64,000 bases of DNA from Jannaschia helgolandensis (GTDB lineage Bacteria > Pseudomonadota > Alphaproteobacteria > Rhodobacterales > Rhodobacteraceae), in assembly GCF_900109285.1 (NCBI RefSeq), contig NZ_FNZQ01000006.1:124001-188000 (forward strand), given 5' to 3'. The position numbers and the translations under genes were made by a program. A model generated the notes under the pieces. That model had not been told where the DNA came from. It was given only the letters and a program-made list of their open reading frames with translations, and did not search any database. Shown one piece after another: positions 62,671-64,000 of the stretch (the stretch's first letter is position 1; every line of letters starts with the position of its first letter).

Positions 62671-62860
62671 GTCAGTCTCCAACTGCTCGATTTTATGGTA
62701 TGACGCATCGCCCTCATTGGCGCCGCGTTCCTCCATTCCACGCCGCCGCGCAGGTATTCCGTCGCGCCGGTTCCGAAAAAAGCGACATGGCGCCGCAACG
62801 GCATCTGCGGCCTTCCCCCGCGAAGCCCGCGTGATTAGGTGGATGAGCAAAGGATCTTTC

Positions 62861-63292
62861 ATGACCGACACACTGCCTTCCAGCATGCCGAACCCGACCC
62901 TCGAGCCCCCGCGCGAAATGCCGAAGGCAATGCTGCGGGGCTGGCGACGGCGATGCCCGAACTGTGGGTCCGGGCCCATGTTGCGCGGCTATCTCAAGGT
63001 CCGCGATAACTGTCCGGTCTGCGACGAAGCCTTGTATCACCACCGTGCCGACGACGGTCCGCCCTATCTGACGCTGCTGATCGTGGCCCATATCATCGGC
63101 CCCGGCATGCTGTGGTTCTTCATTGCCTTCGAACCGGACCCCTATACCTTCATGGCAATCTTCATGGTCGCATCCGTGGCGCTGTCGCTTTGGTTCCTGC
63201 CACGGCTCAAGGGCGTCATCGTCGCCGTTCAATGGGCCGCCCGGATGCACGGCTTTGGCCACGGAGACGCGCGTTCGGACGTCAGAACGTGA
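62861..63292 (+). CDS. DUF983 zinc-ribbon membrane protein
   Basis: 143 residues. N-terminal zinc ribbon with CPNCGSGPMLRGYLKVRDNC and CPVCDEAL, then YHHRADDGPPYLTLLIVAHI and two membrane helices (GPGMLWFFIAFEP, TFMAIFMVASVALSLWFLP). Function unknown; conserved in Alphaproteobacteria, often next to a Nudix hydrolase as here. ATG 62861 with AAAGGA upstream; another in-frame ATG at 62843. Stop overlaps the Nudix GTG start. Confidence 0.9.
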   Translation: MTDTLPSSMPNPTLEPPREMPKAMLRGWRRRCPNCGSGPMLRGYLKVRDNCPVCDEALYHHRADDGPPYLTLLIVAHIIGPGMLWFFIAFEPDPYTFMAIFMVASVALSLWFLPRLKGVIVAVQWAARMHGFGHGDARSDVRT

Positions 63293-63960
63293 CCGACATG
63301 CCCCCGCCCGACATGCCCCGGCCCGACATGCCCGTGCGCGATGCCGCGACGATCGTTCTGTTGCGCGACGGCGCGGCCGGGCCATCTGTCCTGATGGGCC
63401 AACGCGGCGCAGGGGCGGCGTTCATGCCGAACAAATACGTCTTTCCCGGTGGCGCGGTCGATGCCGCCGACGCCCGGGTCCCGCTGGCGCGTCCGCTGGA
63501 CCGGGCGACCCACGCGGCCCTGTCCGTGAAATCCGTCACACCGCCGAACATGCTGGCGGTCGCCGCCCTGCGCGAACTGGCCGAGGAAACGGGCCAGATC
63601 ATCGCGTGCCCCGGCGACGGATGCGATTGGCCCGGCTTTCGCAACCTGTCGCCCGATGCATCCGCCCTGCGCTTCGTCTTCCGGGCGATCACGCCGCCGG
63701 GCCGTCCCCGCCGGTTCGACGCCCGGTTCTTTCTGGTCCCCGCCGATGCCCTGCTGACCGACCCGGACGACTTCAGTCAGGCCGAAGACGAGTTGGGCCA
63801 TCTGCATTGGGTTCCCTTGTCCGAGGCACGCACCCTCGACATGCCGTTCATCACCGAAGTCGTGCTGGCCGAAATCTCGGCCATCGCCGCCGGGACCGGC
63901 GCGACGGGGACGCCGTTTTTCGACAATTCGGGCGCGACGTCGGTGTTTCACAGGCTCTAG
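63289..63960 (+). CDS. Nudix hydrolase
   Basis: 223 residues. DAATIVLLRDGAAGPSVLMGQRG and FMPNKYVFPGGAVDAADARV begin a Nudix fold; the Nudix box is split by an insertion and ends LRELAEETGQI (metal-binding REXXEE). The long insertion is typical of the CoA-diphosphatase-like/NUDT19 subgroup. GTG start at 63289 in GTGA overlap with DUF983; the ATG at 63298 would lose three residues. N-terminus has Pro-Asp-Met repeats. Confidence 0.9.
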   Translation: MTDMPPPDMPRPDMPVRDAATIVLLRDGAAGPSVLMGQRGAGAAFMPNKYVFPGGAVDAADARVPLARPLDRATHAALSVKSVTPPNMLAVAALRELAEETGQIIACPGDGCDWPGFRNLSPDASALRFVFRAITPPGRPRRFDARFFLVPADALLTDPDDFSQAEDELGHLHWVPLSEARTLDMPFITEVVLAEISAIAAGTGATGTPFFDNSGATSVFHRL

Positions 63961-63969
63961 CCGCGGCCG

Positions 63970-64000
63970 TCAGGCCTGCAACAGGACCAAGCCGATCACG
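63970..64000 (-). CDS. possible 3' end of a minus-strand gene
   Basis: The last bases read VIGLVLLQA and a TGA stop on the minus strand, hydrophobic like a membrane-protein end. Only nine codons are visible, so this is a guess based on position: the Nudix stop is 10 bases away, as for a convergent gene. Confidence 0.3.
   Translation of the reverse strand, partial: VIGLVLLQA

Overview
This is a chromosomal window of roughly 60-65% GC from an alphaproteobacterium, most likely a marine Rhodobacterales (Roseobacter-type) strain. The pointers are family-level: an NDUFA12 complex I accessory subunit next to a DUF2155 protein, DUF3572 beside PleD, the RSP_2648-type PIN protein, a ScfR short-chain acyl regulator, AccB with an EAMKTMN biotin site, and dense translational coupling through ATGA/GTGA overlaps. 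There is no prophage, complete insertion sequence, CRISPR array or rRNA operon. One tRNA gene (Gly, anticodon TCC) is present.

Layout. 1-8.5 kb: end of rodA, a VOC protein, a Bax-inhibitor-like membrane protein divergent from a LysR regulator, tRNA-Gly, an ABC exporter, an acyl-CoA synthetase, a cold-shock protein and an ArsC/Spx-like protein. 8.5-16 kb: a 1015-residue protein resembling a GspL/PilM-like head joined to a PilP/GspC-like tail, O-acetylhomoserine sulfhydrylase, a PagL-like lipid A deacylase, a SugE-type exporter, an EF-hand protein, NDUFA12, DUF2155 and aat. 16-18.7 kb: accC and accB, then a small gene broken by two in-frame TAA codons. 18.8-31.2 kb: an acetate/short-chain acid region with acs, a branched-chain-amino-acid-type ABC transporter (livFGMHK), a divergent ScfR regulator, a stand-alone receiver, and a sodium/solute symporter fused to a histidine kinase.

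31-41 kb: an orphan FliM/FliN-like protein ending in LPD repeats, an HpcH/HpaI aldolase, a 49-residue small protein with its own terminator, an rRNA methyltransferase overlapped by a PIN protein, a penicillin acylase, a beta-hydroxyacid dehydrogenase, and an interval with a truncated copy of a neighbouring substrate-binding protein, DUF892 and DUF421. 41-53.7 kb: a reductive pyrimidine-degradation cluster: an NMT1-type ABC importer, dihydropyrimidinase (hydA), a beta-ureidopropionase-type amidohydrolase, dihydropyrimidine dehydrogenase (preT, preA) and a RutR-like TetR regulator. Together these would import uracil or a related compound and convert it to a beta-amino acid, ammonia and CO2. Two similar 18-bp inverted repeats lie in front of the amidohydrolase operon and of preT and are good operator candidates. 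A polygalactosaminidase-like glycoside hydrolase, a lipoprotein and a small membrane protein are translationally coupled inside this cluster.

53.7-64 kb: DUF1330, an XRE-cupin regulator, secreted and phospholipase-like proteins, a candidate small RNA with promoter, hairpin and terminator (about 56.9 kb, minus strand), an orphan family 5 solute-binding protein, DUF3572, pleD, an ECF sigma factor operon with a CpxP-like metal sensor, an EF-hand protein, DUF983, a Nudix hydrolase, and possibly the end of one more minus-strand gene.

Family assignments come from reading motifs by eye; no database search was run. The strongest candidates for something undescribed are the small RNA, the interrupted small gene, the GspL/PilP-like fusion and the paired pyrimidine operators.
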